A stretch of 64,000 nt of DNA. Origin: Rhodocollybia butyracea (Eukaryota > Basidiomycota > Agaricomycetes > Agaricales > Omphalotaceae). The stretch's first letter is position 1, and each line of letters begins with the position of its first letter. Made by a program: the position numbers and the translations under genes. Positions 1 through 11,969 of the stretch are shown piece after piece. Under the pieces are notes generated by a model that was not told where the DNA came from, did no database searches, and worked only from the letters and a program-made list of their open reading frames with translations. Location: the NCBI GenBank assembly GCA_015501585.1, contig JADNRY010000002.1, positions 248,001 to 312,000 on the forward strand, read 5' to 3'.

Positions 1-33
1 GAATTAGAAAAGAATAGGACAAAGTGGGCCTAC

Positions 34-245
34 TTTCTGACTCTGTCAGCATGTTGTAGCTCAGTTAGTTCGGCGCGTATGGTTCTTTCCTTCCACTGTC
101 CCGCTTCAAAACATATAGGCTGGTTCGTTAGAAATTCACCAATAGGATAGACAGTTTCGTCTACAGGACGTGTTACAATGGTAGAGTTGGGTCCCTTTGG
201 GCCATCGAACGGAAAGTGTAGGGTTGGATAGAGAGGGGCAGACAT
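34..245 (-). CDS. Probable velvet-family regulator, 5' exon only (gene continues beyond the left edge)
   Basis: An open frame on the minus strand starts at an ATG at 245 (protein MSAPLYPTLHFPF...) and ends at a splice donor GTAGGC at 33-28, leaving the rest of the gene outside the window. The end of the exon reads TIRAELTELQHADRVRK. This resembles the start of basidiomycete velvet domains, where a similar stretch precedes the conserved DRRPxDPPP motif. Velvet proteins are fungal DNA-binding regulators of development and secondary metabolism. The frame stays open upstream to 272 without another ATG, so 245 is the natural start. Only about 70 residues are visible and the diagnostic motif is not in the window, so the family call rests on a short stretch and could be wrong. 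Confidence 0.45.
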
Positions 246-1379
246 CACGGACCAACGTTGAAGGATGAGCAAAGTTGGCTTATGTAGGTCTAGATGTCCT
301 ATTTATGGGATTGAACTACTTTTGGAGATCTACTTCTTTTAAAATGGTGGATATGCGATAGGACACGATGCATTAAAGCAACGGCAATTATTTGGAGAAT
401 CGATTGATGTGAAGAATTCTTGGAATGTTAAAGTAATCCGCATAGATTAGTCCGAATGGGGTGGCCAGTTTCTAATGCCACTTGACTTCATTCTAGAATG
501 CAATTCGAGGCTACCTCTATATTGCGAGAGGAGTTTGAAATTGCAGATGGTGTTCCTTGACTTCAACATACTGACCGCGTATTAACTGCAAAGTAAGCAC
601 TATCCTAGAGCACTTCGATTACATTTCTGATTCAAGATCGCCTCGATCGAAGTTGGGTTTGAACCCTAAATCTGACCTGCTACGGGGATGAGAGACCCTC
701 AGACAGGTATTCTGTCACACCATGATTGAATCTTATAAACGGAACACGCGTTGACCGCAAAGTTAGTGTCCAGGTAAACCAATTGGAGTTGAGGATGGTC
801 TCCGTGTTCGAACGATGGTGGCCGTATACGCAGTTTCAACTAGCGGTAGGCAAAGATACGTAGTGAGCGCAAGTTCACTGTGACCACATGAAGTGATTTA
901 TGCGGGAAGAAAAGCTAGATAGACATGAGAAGAGAAAGGTAGCCTGTGACCAGTCGGTATTCGCGTGCATATTGGCCAGCCCCATTTTCAACGGAAGTTT
1001 CGTCACTTGCAGCGTGTATGAGAGCAGAAGAAGAGACGAAGACAGTTAACGTTTGACGAACGGCACATTGAATCGAGTGTCGTGAATGTCAGGAGGGTAC
1101 ATTTACTGCCACCGTAGTAATATTAGAGATAGTGAAGGACTTGCTCGAGATCGTGTGTCGGAATTCGAAAAGGTGCACGCACGTAGATGGGCGGGAATTG
1201 TTGTAGTCTTGTTGAATAAGGTACTCGGGCTGCGGGCATTATGTCAAAAGTTCGCGCACGTGAGTATCACTGACTGCGGGCGGCGATGCTCACGTTATTC
1301 TGCACCGCTATCCTTGAGGGGAAAACACCAGTCAGTTCTTTACCGTCGTGTCGAAAGTTGAAGCTTTGAAGCCTGAAGG
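246..1379. other. Intergenic, no gene recognised
   Basis: No open frame here has recognisable motifs or plausible splice structure. It would hold the promoters of the divergent genes starting at 245 (minus) and 1380 (plus). The 91-codon plus-strand frame at 1086-1361 has no family resemblance and no supporting context. Confidence 0.5.
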
Positions 1380-3110
1380 ATGTCTTTAGACCAAAACCTC
1401 TTCACTCTAATCGTAACTCCCAGCGCAATCGATCCAAATGTCGTCGACTTGGTGGATTCATCTACAAATCAAATTCACTATAGGTAAGTTGAGGTATCGT
1501 GTTGGATCAAGCACTGACAATCTTTAGGAAACAACGAGTACCTGGGCCAGTATACAAGATGGAAGTATACGGTACGTCGACTTCCAGAATGTTACGTCGA
1601 GTTTCTGGTTATACTGCTGTAGATTTCATGTCTGAATCGTTGCTTGCAATTGCGTCTGCGCCAAGTGCAACCAGCAAAGTCAAAACGCTGGAACTCTGTA
1701 ATCCCACAATTGCTGTAGAGCTCAAATATACTGGGACGTTGACTTTTAAATGGTCCTTTAAATGGGAAGAGTAAGTTTATCATCTATTTTGTTGGATTGA
1801 TTGTGATCTTCGCACTCCGTAGTCATGAATTCGAGTGGAAGAGGGAAGAGTGTTATCTGATTCGAAAGCCAGACCCGCCTGTGTTGGTCAATATCTTATC
1901 TCCCCCACGCTTACTGGTACTCCAGCTAACACCTTTTTTTAGGTCGCTATTACCAAAGAACCAGCAGGTCGCTTGAAGAGTAGTTCAGTTCAGGTGCTGG
2001 ATTATAATTTGAATCGGTACGAAATACTACACAATTATGAAGCCATTTTTTTCCCTCATATTCCACAAGTTTCGACATAAATGACCGGAAAGGCCTAGAG
2101 ATCGTTATATTGACCGCTCTTCTAACGTTTCACGACGCGAATGATGTTCATCATACCCCCAAGTCCTCTCCGGCACCAACTTCTACTCCTTCAGCCAGCG
2201 CGCCTATCATCCTAGAACCGCCACCCTCACCCCCTCCGAGACCAGAACCCAAGATCGGCGTCGATCGTATTGCAGAATTACAGGCTATCCGGGGGGAATT
2301 TAATGAAGTCACTGTAGAAAATGAAGGAAGCGTGGCCGATTATGCTCAATATTGTTGGAATATCCTTCAGGTATGTCTTTTCCTGTTTCTCAGGCGAGTT
2401 ACTAACCTGCGTAGGACGATGCACTGTTTGTGACGATCAAGTCTCATACTCAACTTGAAGTCCAGAAAGTAGTTCAAGTAGCTGAAGAAGTGAAACGAGT
2501 ACGACATAAAGCGGGTGAGCGATGCTTTATTATTCTATACTTTTGTTAAATCCCACCAGGTTTGGAAGATGACCTCAATCAATATGTCGTGTATGATTCT
2601 GAAAGCAAGAAGGGGCCGAGACGCATTAATCTAGATGATGAAAACAAAGGAAAGAAGCCAGCGGCTTATGTCCCACCGAGTAGCCTCTGCATCCATCTCA
2701 GCAAGATACCGATGCCCGAGCTTCAGCCTTCCAAAGCGAACTCACATACGGTCAAGGAATCATCACCGAAGATTAAACGTAAATCACAACGTTGCTGGTT
2801 AATAATTGCTAATGCTTTTACTTTAGTATCTCCGCCGTCATCCCCTTCAACCGCAAACTCAAGATCTAAATCGAACCGGCTATCGAAACATATTTCACCT
2901 TCTCGAACACCCTCACCTCCGCATGTTCATTCTCATCAAGTTCATCCTCATCAGCCTTCACCTTCTCCATCACAACTGAACAACCCTATTATTTACGCCG
3001 CTCCTCCTCCACCTCGAAATCATTCTCGCACTCAGTCATCTGCCACGAACTCTGTTCCACCGGCTTCAAATGCGATATCCGGGCTGCTAGGGCGGCTTCA
3101 CCTTAACTAG
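1380..3110 (+). CDS. Conserved basidiomycete protein with tubby/DUF6593-like N-terminal domain and Pro/Ser-rich tail
   Basis: Eight exons give a 462-residue protein: 1380-1483, 1528-1770, 1823-1886, 1943-2016, 2070-2370, 2415-2514, 2560-2778 and 2827-3110. The ATG at 1380 opens MSLDQNLFTLIV. Residues 1 to about 200 look like one beta-rich domain (KWSFKWEEHEFEWKRE, then DRKGLEIVILTALLTF), recalling the tubby-like/DUF6593-type domains of Agaricomycetes. I cannot confirm that assignment. A short Pro-rich linker is followed by a charged helical segment (VQKVVQVAEEVKRVRHK) and a disordered tail rich in Pro, Ser and His. The intron at 2779-2826 is 48 nt, in frame and without stops, so it may be retained. 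No signal peptide or membrane segment is seen. Function unknown. Confidence 0.7.
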
Positions 3111-3264
3111 ATTACACTAGCTTGGTAGTAAATGAAGGACTGTATCTATCTGGAGTGTTGTATAAAGTACTTTAGAGTAGGCGTAATAATTTTACTCTAT
3201 CACGTGTCCGCGTGACACTGTAACGTTGAACTACTACACCCATTTGGCACACCCAGTGTTTTCG

Positions 3265-3612
3265 ATGCAAGGCGTCCAGGCGCCCACAGGTGCTACTCAA
3301 GCCAAGGATCGGCTCTACACCCAGCTTGCGGGTAGCTTTGGACGAATGAACCGTGCGCTTTTACAGACGTCTAATCTCTGTGAGCTTCTTCAGATGGACT
3401 TGCATGCTATGCGCACTTTTGTCGGACTCGATGCCGCAACGTGAGTGCTTGATTTTTTCAAGTCCGGCTACTGACTGGTCTTCTACGCTGTTGTGTTGTA
3501 CAGGTTCATGACTGTGGCCGCTTCACTGAATCCCGATCCTGGACAACCTGAACAGTCTCAGACTGACCCACATACTACCACAGAACATGGCGAAGAACTG
3601 AATAGATCTTAG
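3265..3612 (+). CDS. HSK3: DASH complex subunit HSK3-like
   Basis: Two exons (3265-3440 and 3504-3612) encode 94 residues. After a short N-terminus the protein reads AKDRLYTQLAGSFGRMNRAL, then a second helix (LLQMDLHAMRTFVGLDAATF). This matches the two-helix pattern of Hsk3 (K-R-x-x-x-L-x-x-Q-L-A ... F-M near the end of the helix). DASH/Dam1 is a fungal ring complex that couples kinetochores to spindle microtubules, and Hsk3 is one of its smallest subunits. The donor GTGAGT at 3441 and acceptor CAG at 3501-3503 join codon AC|G cleanly. The C-terminal 35 residues are hydrophilic and probably disordered. The start at 3265 is the first ATG in frame. Length fits the family, but similarity within such short coiled-coil proteins is inherently weak. 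Confidence 0.65.
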
Positions 3613-5633
3613 TCTCTTAGATGAATGTTGGATCTACTGGAATAGAACCTAATGAATGTGAGTTTCGATTTGGCTCTCAGAGGGGTGTCCCTGATCTCGT
3701 TCACTGAACTTGTGTAGCGTATAATACCTTCAAACTTTGACTGGATGGGGATACACTCTTATCTATTTGGGCTCTATCTTCCTTACCGCGTCGAACTATT
3801 GAAACTCTTGTCATTCAATCGTCTATGTACACTATTCGCCAATCGAATCTTTATTAGCAACCAATCTGTACTTATCTGCCTAGAGCATGCGGGAAGACCA
3901 ACCCTTATGTTTCGAATTCGAACTTGTGATCATTTTACAGGCCAAATCTCTCAACCTCAGAACGTGGATTTGACGTGTACGCTCTGATTGCAGCTGGTTG
4001 TGCTTCGAACACAAATCACTAAACCAGCACCCTTGATATCGACTCGCTATTGAAACTACTTAGGATCAAACAGCTTATCGTCTTGGACGGGTACAAGTAG
4101 CGATACCCAGTGTTTTTGACATACCGTTCTATCCGGGTCCCCTGCGTTCGTACGTAGATAAGGAAGTATCAACCACCTGTTAACAATTTCGTACCAACCG
4201 TCTGTTTATTAGGAACAAGCATTACGGTCTCGCTACTTTCTACGCTGACTAAATTTCTGCTCAGAGTAACAATCGGACACTGCTGCTTTTAGAATACCGA
4301 CGCATATCACCAGATACTTCGATGACAGAAGACATCGGTACCAGGCAAATATATATTACAAACCGTTATTTACACAAAGACAGTACTGCAAACCACTATA
4401 TGATGGTGGGCGCTCGTGCTTCTTCATTGTATGCAGAACCTGGCTGCTGTGTACACTGCTCACAAGCCTCACTGTAGTAAGGGTTACTTGATAATTCACC
4501 TCGACAACGCTAGAATTGCAGGCGGGTAAGCGCTAGATACAGTCTGAAACCAACGTGGCCGGGAACCTCCGGGAACATTATACGTCGTGGGTGTGGCGAA
4601 TCGATATCTAGAAACCGGAGCTCATTACAATCCTTAAAGTATAGGGTCGAAAAATTAAAGGTGGTCGAAAAATTAAAGGTGGTCGAAAAAATTGAAGGTT
4701 TCACCTGACGTTTTGAGGCTAAGCTCCAAGTATTTCCACATACTAATCCGTTGACATTGACAAGGACAACAGAAGGCTTTTGGGGTTTCGACCAAGATGG
4801 TAATCCAAAATCCGCCTTTGCTCTGCCAGCGGGTAGCTCAGTGACGATCCCAAGTTGTAGTCTTGGATACGCTGTTGCGTTCCGATAAATTCGTAGTCTA
4901 CTATCGCTATTCCTTCAACCTTATGGGCGATTAAAATCGGCGTGATATGTGGATGTAGCTCCCTTCAATAGTTCTGACCTCCGACTTTCGTTAGACCATC
5001 AATATTGGTCTCCAACAAGGATCCAAGCTCAAACACTATCCCAGTTAGAGAATACGCAGAGATGAAGATACGATGGCCACTGACTGTCATGCATACATGC
5101 ATACTGATGACAGCGAAGTGGACGAAAAAAGGTAAATTATTGCACGCGATTTCTGCGGCTATTCAACTCCACCAGCAGCCACCAGCGTGTCATCAAAGTC
5201 GTCCTTCGAATTTATCTCGTGTGAATAGTTGCACGTTGGAATGGGACAGGTAATTGAATCAAAAAGTAGTTGTCGACGTCACGACATGTAAATAAAATAA
5301 AAAGTTGAGTTTCTAAGTACCATGATAAGTACTGTTTCCGAGTCTACTCTACTCTCTATCTACTACGTTTGGATCGGGATAGAATTGATGCTCTCGGAAC
5401 CGTGTACCAACCCACGCGAGACTTACTGAGCTCCAATTAGACAGGATTCGAAATTTTCGAAGTCGAAGAGCGCGAAAGACACGGTAAAAAGATTACTGGT
5501 TGTCAACTGGTTTTCTTAATAATCTTGGCTGGGGTGCGAGCTTAAACTGACGGTGGCATACTGTCACCTTGAAGTGCCTTGCAAAAAAAACTCGAGGCCA
5601 GGCCAGCCACACAGAAATTTGGGCGGCCCCGTT
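3613..5633. other. Gene-poor interval, no gene recognised
   Basis: About 2 kb with no convincing gene. It contains a three-copy short tandem repeat (4645-4699). A 45-codon stop-bounded frame at about 4752-4886 (TEGFWGFDQDGNPKSAF...) looks protein-like but has neither start nor splice context. It could be an exon remnant. Confidence 0.5.
4645..4699 (+). repeat. Three-copy 18-bp tandem repeat
   Basis: Unit GGTCGAAAAATTAAAGGT occurs at 4645-4662 and 4663-4680 exactly, then as a 19-bp variant at 4681-4699 with one extra A and one substitution. It lies in non-coding, AT-rich sequence. Confidence 0.9.
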
Positions 5634-6807
5634 TACGGTTCCCGAGCAGGATCAGGTAGAAATCAAAAGTCTAGAGCTCAAGTATATACGCCGTCCGTCA
5701 CACATTACATAAATTATAAGAAATTAGGTTTGCTTATCACCATGCCGCAATCCGGCTCTGGACTCGCCGCTTGCTACTTAGCTTTTCGGGTACACAGTCG
5801 TTAATATCCTTGTCTGAGCAATGGGATACTGGGGAATGACACCTTTTCATGCCAAAGAAGGAAGCCCCACTGCTCACTTCAATTGATCTCTCATTTTGGC
5901 ACAAGAAGAGGAGCCCACCGATCCTGCCTGCAACCTGAGCATGAGGATAGGTGATAGGTTAAGACTCACCCAATGATTAGTAGTATAAAGACAACAACCA
6001 AGATGACAACTCCAGTGTCACAGCCAAAGGCAATACTACAGATGCTGAAATAAGTTGTGCTAGAAATCAGTCAGATAATTACTATTGAAGTACTAAGGTG
6101 AAAGTCACATAGCCCAAGCGGGGCCTTAATCACTCGCTGGCATCAAGGCCATGATAAAGAGGGTCCTATAAACTAAAGAATCTCTAGTGATCGAGTTTGT
6201 AACACCTCTTGCAATGGGTCTTACCCCTGTCATGTGGACTACTAGATATGTACCAACGTTTGATACCAATGATATATTGTGGTCGTTTAACACCAACTTT
6301 TCACAGACTTCGATGTTCATGATGGTCTTCCGAGTCAATAACTTGCCAATAACAATGCCAGAAACCCTCCAGGAGTGACCCCGACTCCCGCATCTGGATC
6401 CGCTTCGATGGGTGGTTCCAACCAAAGTCAAGGTAAGAACAGCAGTGTAGCTCTCAAAATATTAAGGATTGCCTCTGCCATGGCACTCAGCACATGATGT
6501 TGGTCTCTCCGCCGTAAACCTTTAATAGGGCGAGTCCTATATTATCTGATTGCACAGACAGTGATACTTTTGAAAGCCTCCCATTGCACCTGTTTGGCAG
6601 GCCAGCGCAAAGGTTGTGCAAAGGTGCCGCCCCGCTAAGTCTCCGCCATCCTCACTGACTATTCAAGGCGGGCGCCGAGCTTGAAGCCAGATTGCGGCAT
6701 GGTTATAAACAAACCTAATTTCTTATAATTTATGTAATTGTGACGGACGGCGTATATATTTGAGCTCTAGACTTTTGATTTCTACCTGATCCTGCTCGGG
6801 AACCGTA
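5634..6807. mobile_element. Non-autonomous terminal-inverted-repeat DNA element (about 1.17 kb)
   Basis: Positions 5634-5757 and 6685-6807 are near-identical inverted copies (about 124 bp, roughly six differences), beginning TACGGTTCCCGAGCAGG and ending with its complement. The element is flanked directly on both sides by CCCGTT (5628-5633 and 6808-6813), a 6-bp target-site duplication. The 927-bp interior has no transposase-sized frame, so this looks like a non-autonomous or internally deleted copy. On the minus strand the interior holds a short hydrophobic stretch (GVVILVVVFILLIIG) that could be captured host sequence. Long inverted repeats plus a short duplication point to a DNA transposon, but the superfamily cannot be named from this copy alone. 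Confidence 0.75.
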
Positions 6808-9343
6808 CCCGTTCCGTTACTAACGGAAAGAAGCTGAAACTCCAGTCTAGCAACTGGATTCGAAGCGAATAGGTAGAAAGTTCGAGATTGAAACTGGGAG
6901 GTAGGAGAGCTAGAAATTCTGTGTCGCATGCCCCAGCATCAAGAGCTGAGCGAAATGAGCGGATTATTCTGTAGAAAAGAAGAGATTTTCATCAGTCCAC
7001 GTAGAGAACCGTCAAAAACCTAATAGTAATTAGAGGTGTTTCTGTCAACTGCCAAAGATACGGCTCCGACGGTAATTACTTACCGATGTGGCAACCTCCA
7101 CTCGGTACCTCCGCACGTACTATGAAAACGATTAAGTACCTGGGTAGTGATAGTAGAGGGGTCTCCGCATTATTGACACTTGCTACGGATCGAAGGGTAA
7201 ACTGTAATGTCTCATTGTCGGGTTCACAGGCAACTCTGGCCTCAGTTACAGGGCCCGATAAATGAAGAGTTTGATTTATGTACATATGTACCTCAATCGG
7301 GCAAATGATGATTGCGAAAATGTCACGACACCGCGTAAGTAAAGGTATTACTTAGCCTTGTCACACTGCCTGGGTCACATCAGTTGATCATTTGGATCGC
7401 CGTTCCCATCAACCTGCCAATGCCTACTGAGGCTAACAAGCTACAGGGGAATATATCCGCCTAGGTGGCAGTCTGAGGTGGTATTTATTAGTGATAGGTC
7501 TAGCCCACCAGATTTGGTACACGAGCAAAGCTCTATTTTAACCAAGATTTCAACACAGAACATGCAAAATATGTACAGCATTCAGCTTTGTCTGATTGTA
7601 CAGGTGCAAAAACCAAATACCTTTCCCCCTATACCAGGTTCAATTATGGTTATGTTTGTATATTTATGATAACACTCCACTGGAAGGGTAGAAATGACTT
7701 GTCTTGCATAACTACATATGGCTCAACCAGGTTCACTGGGCAGAGAGCTTGAAGATGATTGAAATTGAAGCAAGAATTCAAGTTGAAGAGGCTTGCAATT
7801 GGTGGCAATAGGTGCAGCGTTGAAATCGCACTGAATATGCCGTGAAATTGAAACAAATCTATGGACATTGACACACATCATCGTTCCAGACTTCAATAGA
7901 TTGTGAAAGTGACGCCGACAAAGAAATACCGATACTGTAACCACGCTCAACCTTCTCAAGGGTTTGCTCAAAGTACCGGGGCCGTCGGAAAGAAAAATAT
8001 AGAAGGTTTATGAGGATTGTGGATAATGGAATCTCTTTACTCACTATACACATCAGGGGCTGCTGAAAAACGCTCAATAACAGATAAAGCTTTCATCGTC
8101 AGATGACAAAGTATCGTAGATTTATGTAGAAAATCCAGATGATTTCCGCCAAGCTATGTACCCCCTGACTTGCAGTTGAAATCTGGGGGTATGAGCCCGA
8201 TGAGCTAGTACCTGTGAGTACCCCTGCTAGTACTCGCCCTTCATTCAAATTTTGCAATTAGAGATAGAATCGTCAATGATAGCTGAGTTGCCAAAATGAA
8301 AATTAATAGATTCAATGATTGAACTTCTGGTGAACCCTTGAACTCTTGAACGTTCTCTGGTGAGTATCAAGAGCTTTAGGAGAGGACTACCAAGGTTATG
8401 TTTCGCGGCTGATGGTGGCGCGGAACAGCTGTGCACCTATTTAAGTACGACGGGACCAAACGACATGATTCACGGCTCAATCGGGACCACAACGTGAGTA
8501 CGTGAGCCTCATGTTCCGAGCCCGAACTCTGTAAACGTCGAGTGGAGAGGAGTGACTGTGGAGTCTTGTACGGATCTATCCCGTCCTCATCCCCCAACGA
8601 GGAGAGCTTGAGTCAGAGGAACGTTAACTATACCCCCAGCAAAATATCTGGCTGAAGTTTGAACTTGGGACTCCAAGCTCCAAGCTCCAAACCCCAACAA
8701 ACGTGGTGCGGAACGCGCACAAGCAAAGGGGGCGAAAAGTGCGCAGCTGGCGGTGATATATTCATGAACTCCGTAATTGACGGTGCTTGCAATCATACGG
8801 AAATATATGAGGATAAGCGAAAATCGCACGGTTGAGTCACCACTTGATAGTAAAGGGAGTCGGGACTTCGGTCCACTTGAAGCTGAGTCAATTATCATTG
8901 ACTGTCAGTCGTGGGCGAGGAGCACAATAGCCTTTGTTCAATAGAGGGAACAATGGCTGCTTTGGCGTAAAGATCATCAGTAGCTTGGAAACAAAGCCAC
9001 GTTCAGTGATGAATTTCTGCCTTGCTGCAATTAGTAGCCGCGTAGCGTATTACTATTAGGGAGCGTACTAGCATGCAAGCACGAGTCTGGCACGAGTCTG
9101 CGTCGTTTCAAATAATTACAGTATGTGACAGGACCGAATATAATTAAATTTTAATTGTTTGGTCGTCAGGACTTAATTCCCACGATAAGACAGCCCGATA
9201 GATCTTCTTTCGCGCCTTTTATTAGTCTTTGACCCCCGTGTCATTTAGAATCACTGTGGCGCGTCTAACCAAACGGGAACTGCTTGGGTATATAATAACC
9301 TACACTTGGTTCCCTTTGGCCGCCATCTCTGTCTCTCGCAGAA
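6808..9343. other. Gene-poor interval with one possible minus-strand exon
   Basis: No complete gene is visible. On the minus strand, 7076-7285 is open (MYINQTLHLSGPVTEARVACEP...) and ends at a good donor (GTAAGTAATT at about 7083). Candidate acceptors follow downstream, but I could not extend it into a recognised protein before the transposon at 6807. It may be a gene broken by that insertion. The frames at 7650-8077, 8245-8597 and 8587-8898 look like chance. Confidence 0.4.
9289..9297 (+). promoter_or_regulatory. Candidate TATA box
   Basis: TATATAATA lies 47 bp upstream of the ATG at 9344, followed by a pyrimidine-rich stretch ending CTCTCGCAG just before the start codon. This is a plausible core promoter for the downstream gene. 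Confidence 0.4.
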
Positions 9344-10536
9344 ATGTTTCGCTCAGGCTCTCCGTATTCTCCGTTCTTCATGTCTGGCTTGTTACCTTCG
9401 CACTCCGCCAATGCCAGCGACAACGTCGAGGACGAGTATCTCTATGAAGTTGACTTTCGTCGAAGAGGCAGTCTTCCAGACACTTCTACCCCAGTCCAGA
9501 CTTCGTCTCCAACATCCAGTATCGCTCAGTTCTACAAAGAGCGCTCGTTTTTATCTTTAGATCTAGCAGGCGCAGGCTCTCTACGGTACGCACTCTTTTC
9601 TCTTTGCTTTTTCTGAAAAAAAAATAATTAAAACATTCGTCTTCCAGAGCCCCATCGTTACATACTATTCGTTCTCGTCCATCGCTACAGAATTTGCCAT
9701 CTCAAAAGCCAATACCCAAGTACGCAGACGCGTTACCAGCTTTACCTTCAGCCGACGCCAGAGCTTCTTCATTCTTGTTGCCTTCCAGTGCTATTGCTGG
9801 TCCATCGAAATCGGATATCCCTGCTCTAAAGCGCAATGTTTCCACCGTATCCACCGTATCGACAAATTATCGGCGGACGAAGCGATCTGATGCTCTTGCT
9901 CGACTGGAAGGCCGCGCACAGGTAGCTTTGGCTTCGTTTAAATTTGGTGACATCAAAGAAAAAGAAGAGCAGTCGAGCACCTTTATGTCAATGTCCGATG
10001 ATGAAGACTCATCCCAAGACGAATGGGATGTGGATTCTAGCGATGATGCAGACTATGTCGATCTCGCTATCGATTTTAGTTCTACGCATCGTCATTCGTA
10101 TTCTTCTCCTTCCCAGCGTGATGACGAGGAAGATATCCTTCCTTTGAGCCACACATATTCCCGTTCCTTTTCTACTTCGACTTCTCCCTCCGCTCAGACC
10201 AGAGCGCAGTTGCGACGTACCAAATCGCGCTCGAACTCCAGCTATGGTTTGAGGCCTTCGGCGGTCAAATCTGGCTCGCGCGCTCGCGGCAATGTGATGT
10301 CGATGTTTCCCGACACCAGCTCTTCCATGAAATACACAAGTTTCATTGACCTCGAACGTTCATCCCATCGCGAGCGCCCTGTCTCTTCCTCATCTTCATC
10401 CATGATCCGCCCAAGCTTCAAGCGTTTTTCGTCTTCGTCTTCCGCAGGCCAATCAGCGCCTGTGCTCAACTCGAAGCCGAGAAAAGAGGAGTGGCTGAAA
10501 TGGAGTAGCTTCATCGAGATCTCCGCTGTGGTTTAA
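9344..10536 (+). CDS. Serine-rich conserved hypothetical protein
   Basis: Two exons (9344-9585 and 9648-10536) encode 376 residues. The junction CG|A restores the frame across a 62-nt GT-AG intron. The protein is mostly disordered and Ser-rich. It has a basic helix (YRRTKRSDALARLEGRAQ), an acidic DEDSSQDEWDVDSSDDAD block in the middle, and a hydrophobic end (EEWLKWSSFIEISAVV). Acid block, basic linker and conserved-looking terminus suggest a regulatory or scaffold protein, but I recognise no domain. No signal peptide or membrane segment is present. The ATG at 9344 follows a TATA-like element and CT-rich leader. Confidence 0.65.
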
Positions 10537-11969
10537 GTCTCAGAACTATGCTATACTACGACATTCACTTTTGCTGCTTAATTCTCTCTACGTTCCTTCA
10601 TAATGACTTCGTTCCATCGCATCTACCAACCACACAACCACTGTTATGTCTTTCTTCTCTCCATTGCATTGTACACCTATCCCATGCCTGTTCCAGAATC
10701 GTTCTTATCTTGACTACGTGTTTGCGCTCTGGCATTCGCTGTTCATTGTTCGTTGTCTTCGTGTATTTTTTCGTGTATCTTTCAGCCTTCTCTTCGCATC
10801 TTTTCTCAGTATCCTTGGCTCTATTTGATTTCTTGAAGACTTGGAGTCGGTCGCTACGCTATTATATCGGGCTTGGGCTCGAATTAATTCTACTTACTAT
10901 TCGTACATTTTCACCGAAACCTCGTTTCGCATTCCCTCTTGTGTTGTCTTTGTCATACACCCCACTCCTTGAAATGTTGCTACTTTGGACTTGTTGCGCT
11001 GAATTACTACTTCGCGCGTACATATGTTGTATAGTGGTGTCATCGACACCGTCCATTCCTTTGGGTCGCTATTTTAACTGGCTTGTTTCATACAGTCATT
11101 ATCGTACATAAGTCTTCGCTCTTTACTTATCATTATTTGTAGTTATTCTTGCAATCCTACTAGTACGTCGTTTTTGAACGAAACATGAATGTGCCATGCA
11201 CGTGAATACTTAAGGGCAGACTCCTTCGTGTCAACGCAAGTTGTATTCTTTTGTACTACCAGTGTTCTACTAAAAGTAAACATGCTCATGTTTTACCTTG
11301 TGTTCGGTTTGGTCGGCTTTTCAGTCCTAATCCGTATACTAATTCTCCCTTTGATATAGATCACTATACTACATGTTAAGTCTTCCCTGCTTGACTTTGT
11401 TTTTCGGTTTGGTCGGCTTTTCAAGGAACGAAATCTTATCAAGAATGTTGCCGCTGGTCTCCAGAGGGTACTACACAATGATACATAGCGCCTCTGGTGC
11501 CTTGCCGTCCCTTCTTCTCATAACTTTAAACGCAGGTTCAAACTTCAATGTTCAGTCCCATAATAGGTTCAGTACCACCGCCTCGTCTTCTCAAACGGGG
11601 TAACCGCCGCCGCCGATGTCCACTAGCATGACGTCGGCCCTGTTGGCTAGTGACTCTGTATCCCACACCAACCGGACTGGCAAGATAGAATTGAAACTTA
11701 TTAACAGAATTTCAATGAAGACATGTGACAGGATCTTGCTGCCCAAAAAAATTACTTGCGCGCGCGCTCGCCCGAATTCATCCAAGCAATATCCACGCCC
11801 CCGACGATGTTCAACTTGGCAAAAACTTACCTTCTCTAGGCGTCTCTCTTTATAACAAAACATATTCATATAGGACCAAGGTCGGGGTAGGACGGAGATG
11901 TCAGCCTTCTTCAAATGGATTGATATAAAGAGCCAGCTCACGAGATCTTGAGACCATCGACTCTTGACC
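10537..11969. other. Intergenic with 3' UTR-like T-rich sequence
   Basis: T-rich sequence follows the serine-rich gene. The 187-codon plus-strand frame at 10548-11111 is low-complexity (Leu/Ser/Phe/Cys) and starts only 12 nt after the stop, so it is probably untranslated sequence. A 21-bp direct repeat is listed separately. The region 11900-11969 has a TATAAA (11924-11929) and a short leader to the next gene. Confidence 0.5.
11303..11423 (+). repeat. 21-bp direct repeat, copies exactly 100 bp apart
   Basis: TTCGGTTTGGTCGGCTTTTC plus a final A occurs at 11303-11323 and again identically at 11403-11423. The sequence between the copies is not repeated. Confidence 0.85.

Noticed and set aside
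4752..4886. Short frame FWGFDQDGNPKSAFALPAG
   Set aside because: Protein-like but with no start, no splice sites and no recognised family.
10548..11111. 187-codon plus-strand frame after the serine-rich gene
   Set aside because: T-rich, low-complexity translation, starts 12 nt after a stop codon, no motif. Likely 3' UTR.
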